From Echinostoma caproni (taxonomy: Eukaryota; Platyhelminthes; Trematoda; Plagiorchiida; Echinostomatidae): DNA of 64,000 nt. This document shows positions 60,605 to 64,000 of this stretch, one piece after another (the stretch's first letter is position 1; every line of letters begins with the position of its first letter). The stretch is taken from the NCBI GenBank assembly GCA_900618425.1, contig UZAN01039379.1:62377-126376 (forward strand), written 5' to 3'. The notes below the pieces were generated by a model that saw nothing but the letters and a program-made list of their open reading frames with translations, was not told the origin of the DNA and did not search any database. A program made the position numbers and the translations under genes.

Positions 60605-63600
60605 AAAGAAAAAATGCCCAGAACACATAAGTTGACGAACCCCGGTCTGTGGACCAACGTCAGTTTCGGATGATTTCCTGCATTCAGTTGTGCTATTTTC
60701 GGGAGATGAACTTAATCGCGAAAGCTGCGGTAATGAATCAATAGATTCAACAGTAATTCTTTCATATGTCTTGTTTCTTTGCTTGGAGTGGTGAAACGGA
60801 TTCAAGACTGTACGAGTTGCCGAGATAAAACTCCACGTATTTTGCACAAAAAGTCATCTATGACACCCAGGTGGTGACGAAAATCTGCTCAGGACAAAGT
60901 GAACAATGTGAGTTGAGCAGCGAGTACTGTTTCCTATACCACAGAATCAACACGGGCCAAAAGGTTAAGAAATGCGGTGAGACCATATGAAACTAACAAG
61001 CGTCATTTTGAAGGGTGGCGCGGGTGTGTTGTTTGCATACTTCAATCTTTGGGCATATCTTCTCAACAGCGTTTTAGGTAGCTCGATTTAACCCCAAATT
61101 GGAACCATCTACAAAAATTCAATCGTTCGTAACTGCTTGATTAATTTCCTGGAACTTCGGTTCCCTACCTCCATAAAAATGTTTCCGACTTGATGATTGA
61201 GCCTGCTAAGAAAAATAAATCAAACGTAAAGCAGTTTACGACAGTTGAACAAACATCGGTAATGTTCTTCATAAACCGGTAATTATTAGTTTCGCGTTTG
61301 ACGGGGACAAACTCGCGATGGAAGACAAATGGAAAAACTCCCGAGGAGCTTTGTGGTTCCCGGTTTGCACTTCTTTCTAAACGTTACCTTTTCACTATCT
61401 ATCTCTCCTAAAACACTCCTCATTCGTCAACGGTATTGACATGACTAGTTTAAAAATGAAAACCTGCCAACCGATGAAAACTGTTCGGTCTAGTTTGAGA
61501 AGGAGTTGTGTTGCCGACAGTGCATGTCATTTTAAATGGATTCAATCAAATCAACACCATAGATACTTGTTATTGTTTTTTGTTTTTATTTCCCGACATG
61601 CGATTTGTTGAGTAGGGTTAAAGAGTCTCCATGTCTCGTGTTCTAACAGCCTCCCGTACTCCATCGCTTCGGTCTTTGTCATTAAGAAACACAAAGGATT
61701 AATCTTGGTTTAGTACAGAAAACATTGGGCTTGACAATGGCTCGGCATGCGCAAGCACAACTGCGCATAATCTGTTTAAAAGAATACCAGGCACGGTCGA
61801 GGTAGGAGAAGACCAACGTAACGTAGAGATGTTGGCTTAATCATGAAAGTTCATGTGATTTCGAAACAAAAACATGTCTCATGGCAGACGAAATAACCAT
61901 GATGGGCTAATTATGAACGTGTGTAAAACGTGGCATACAGCAGTTTGCGCTTGCTCTACCCGCCAGTGCAGATCAGCCCAGACAACATGATCCGTGTTTC
62001 GGGTCAAATTTGCATTAGAAAAGCGACGCCTAGACATGAGCACACGGGTAAACGTCTCCTACAATTCCTGTACTACTCCTACCGAAATGATAGATGACTG
62101 TAGGTTTTGTGAAATAACTATCTCCAAAATACAAAGTGAACTTTTGTAGGTAATTGGTAGAAATTCATTTCGTGAACTATTTATGAGAGAGCACTTGTAT
62201 GAGTACGATGTTCTGTTACGATATGTTGTTATGATTATGCAGGTTTTAAACTTGAGTAGCGTACACGGTACGCTGCAAGTCGCATACAAGTGTACTTACT
62301 TCGGAAGTGTTAGTATGGTCACCAGTGGGTGCCTTGAGTTGTGGCGAATCACCCTTCACCTACTCCTCGCGAGTCTCACATATGAGCACGAGTCTAAGGT
62401 AGTGCTACTCAGTGCTTTCACGGAGTAGAGACGCATTGCCACCAAAGGCCTATGATCAAGTCGATGAACCCCTGACAGTTCACCTGTGGGAGTTGGTCAA
62501 TCACTGTAATTTGAGTCAGACCAACAATAGTCACACAAACACAAAGACACCTTCGTGGTTCTGGCAGTGGTTACCGATGAGTTTTTGCTTCAAAATGTAT
62601 TGCTCACTCAGGACGTTTTACCCTGCCTAATGACCTAAGATTCCGTAAACTGCATACCGGCTTCCAATGGATTTCGGTTTTTACAAACCACCTGGCTCCT
62701 CTGTTTAGGTCAAGCTATGACTAGTGATGCGCTCCGATTGTGAGTTCCCCAAGATAATTCACCTATTTTGTTCCGGGTAACCTGACCGTGTTCAGTCAAT
62801 AAGTGAATCACAGAGCTTTTTTGATAAAGATCATTTTGTCGTTATTTGCTTGACATACAGTCTGGACGAAAGCACGCGTTAAATATAGCATAAACTGTCA
62901 TGGTACCGACTTCCTATTCAGTTATTTTGTTGGATGCTGAGAACAGTATATCCAGTATCTATATCTTATTATTATTCTCATGCTAGCTGGATCAGATTGA
63001 TACTAGTCTTTGTGCAAGACCAACTAATTTGTGGATAGGAATCAACAGTTTTCCAAACCGTTCATGTTAGGTGTACATCTTAATTGGTGTGGACGTGTGA
63101 CAGAAAGACAGGATATCAAATTAGATAGCGTTACATCCCGTCAAGCAGCATACTAATGAGACATACACATAGTGGGTGATATCCAATATATCAATAATTA
63201 TCTACCATCAGTATTCATTAGAGTCTTGGCAGATTTGCTGTATGATCGGCAACTCATCTAATGCAATTTGTGATCAGGGACGAACTCTTGAAGGGGTTAA
63301 AACAAACAGTGCAGATGAGCACAATCCAGGTTCCTTTTCAGATCGAACTATTTTTCCCCTTTGGATTCTCTTTCCGACATCATTAGTAACAGTATCTACA
63401 AAACATTTATGCAGCTGGTTTTTAGTTCATAAGTTATTTCAATGTCACTTCAGTCAATATACCCATAGGTGACAATACCATTCAATTAAGTTGAATTTCT
63501 ATTCCACGGTTTCGTAGAAGTTTCAATTCCCTAATCGCTCTGCGCGCTCACGATACGATTGGTCAGGAGGATAAGCACAAATCATTCCCGAAAGGCAATC

Positions 63601-64000
63601 AGAAGAAAACAGTTAAAAATTTGCAAATAATCGGACGTGTCTCATTTTCATTGTCTCTCCTCGCCAAACATTTACGCAGAAACGTCGTCGATATCGACTC
63701 CATTCTAATACAATCAGTTTGGGGTTGACGTGTTGACGCTGAACGGTTAATGTATGTTCTATTCTGCCCAACGAGTTACGTTGGAATCGGTTAAAACACC
63801 ACGGGTTTGTTCAAGACGCAATAAATACATCTAACTGGACGTTTCTTCCAAAAAGGTAAAATCATTACAAATAATGGTAGCTAAGCGGTGTGTATAGTAG
63901 TGTGCAATATATAACAGGTATCTGAGAACCAACCAGTATGAATAGCTGAAATACACCAGTTTGTTTCACGAACATCTTTCGGGTACCTGAATCCGGGACC
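60605..64000. other. Unassigned stretch, window end
   Basis: No gene recognised. Open frames at 62183-62428, 62412-62630 and 63176-63472 have no recognised domain. Confidence 0.5.

Noticed and set aside
1..64000. Bacterial-type features: operons, ribosome binding sites, CRISPR arrays, rho-independent terminators
   Set aside because: The retroelement families, introns and repeats are animal-type; no direct-repeat arrays or tightly packed genes are present.

Overview
The window looks like nuclear DNA from a flatworm, most likely a digenean trematode. It is AT-rich and gene-poor, and almost every recognisable protein fragment belongs to a decayed retroelement of a kind common in trematodes: RTE-like and CR1-like LINEs, Penelope-like elements (PLEs) with GIY-YIG endonucleases, and short repeats that combine a tRNA-like Pol III promoter with a hammerhead ribozyme, like the Sm-alpha repeats of schistosomes. 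There are no bacterial operons, CRISPR arrays, rRNA genes or convincing functional tRNA genes. The species assignment is inference from repeat families; no alignment was run.

Layout. 0.8-3.4 kb: a CR1-like LINE fragment (+) abuts the 3' part of a PLE (-). 7.6-8.1 kb: an internally deleted RTE fragment (-), followed by the longest stop-free frame of the window (8.1-8.7 kb, unassigned). 10.8-11.4 kb: a 21-bp repeat that encodes leucine heptads on the minus strand, beside a GIY-YIG fragment (+). 11.9-12.1 kb: hammerhead SINE copy. 13.1-13.4 kb: a different tRNA-derived SINE. 14.8-15.25 kb: another GIY-YIG fragment. 16.8-20.9 kb: a nearly complete but dead RTE retrotransposon (-), interrupted by a 670-base assembly gap. 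23.6-23.9 kb: a third GIY-YIG fragment. 27.4-28.0 kb: PLE pieces (-). 28.77-29.67 kb: three exons whose reading phases join into the C-terminal half of a tetraspanin, with a polyadenylation signal; this is the best host-gene candidate. 29.9 kb: diverged hammerhead SINE copy. 31.1-33.9 kb: long CR1-like LINE (+) with endonuclease and all reverse transcriptase motifs but several frameshifts. 42.6-42.9 kb: fourth GIY-YIG fragment. 44.8-45.65 kb: an inverted-repeat hairpin and two fragments resembling the kinase-homology domain of a receptor guanylyl cyclase, frameshifted. 46.75-48.54 kb and 60.25-60.6 kb: further hammerhead SINE copies, including a rearranged one. 53.0-53.2 kb: a third tRNA-like SINE with an A-rich tail.

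The rest (about two thirds of the window) shows only short chance-length frames and microsatellites. The most interesting system is the hammerhead SINE family. Five loci share a B box, a 45-nt minimal type I hammerhead about 45 nt downstream, and a common end motif that also precedes the next unit start. This suggests units of about 315 bp that were once tandem, with a transcription, self-cleavage and reinsertion cycle. Every copy here carries a different damaging change in the ribozyme core.
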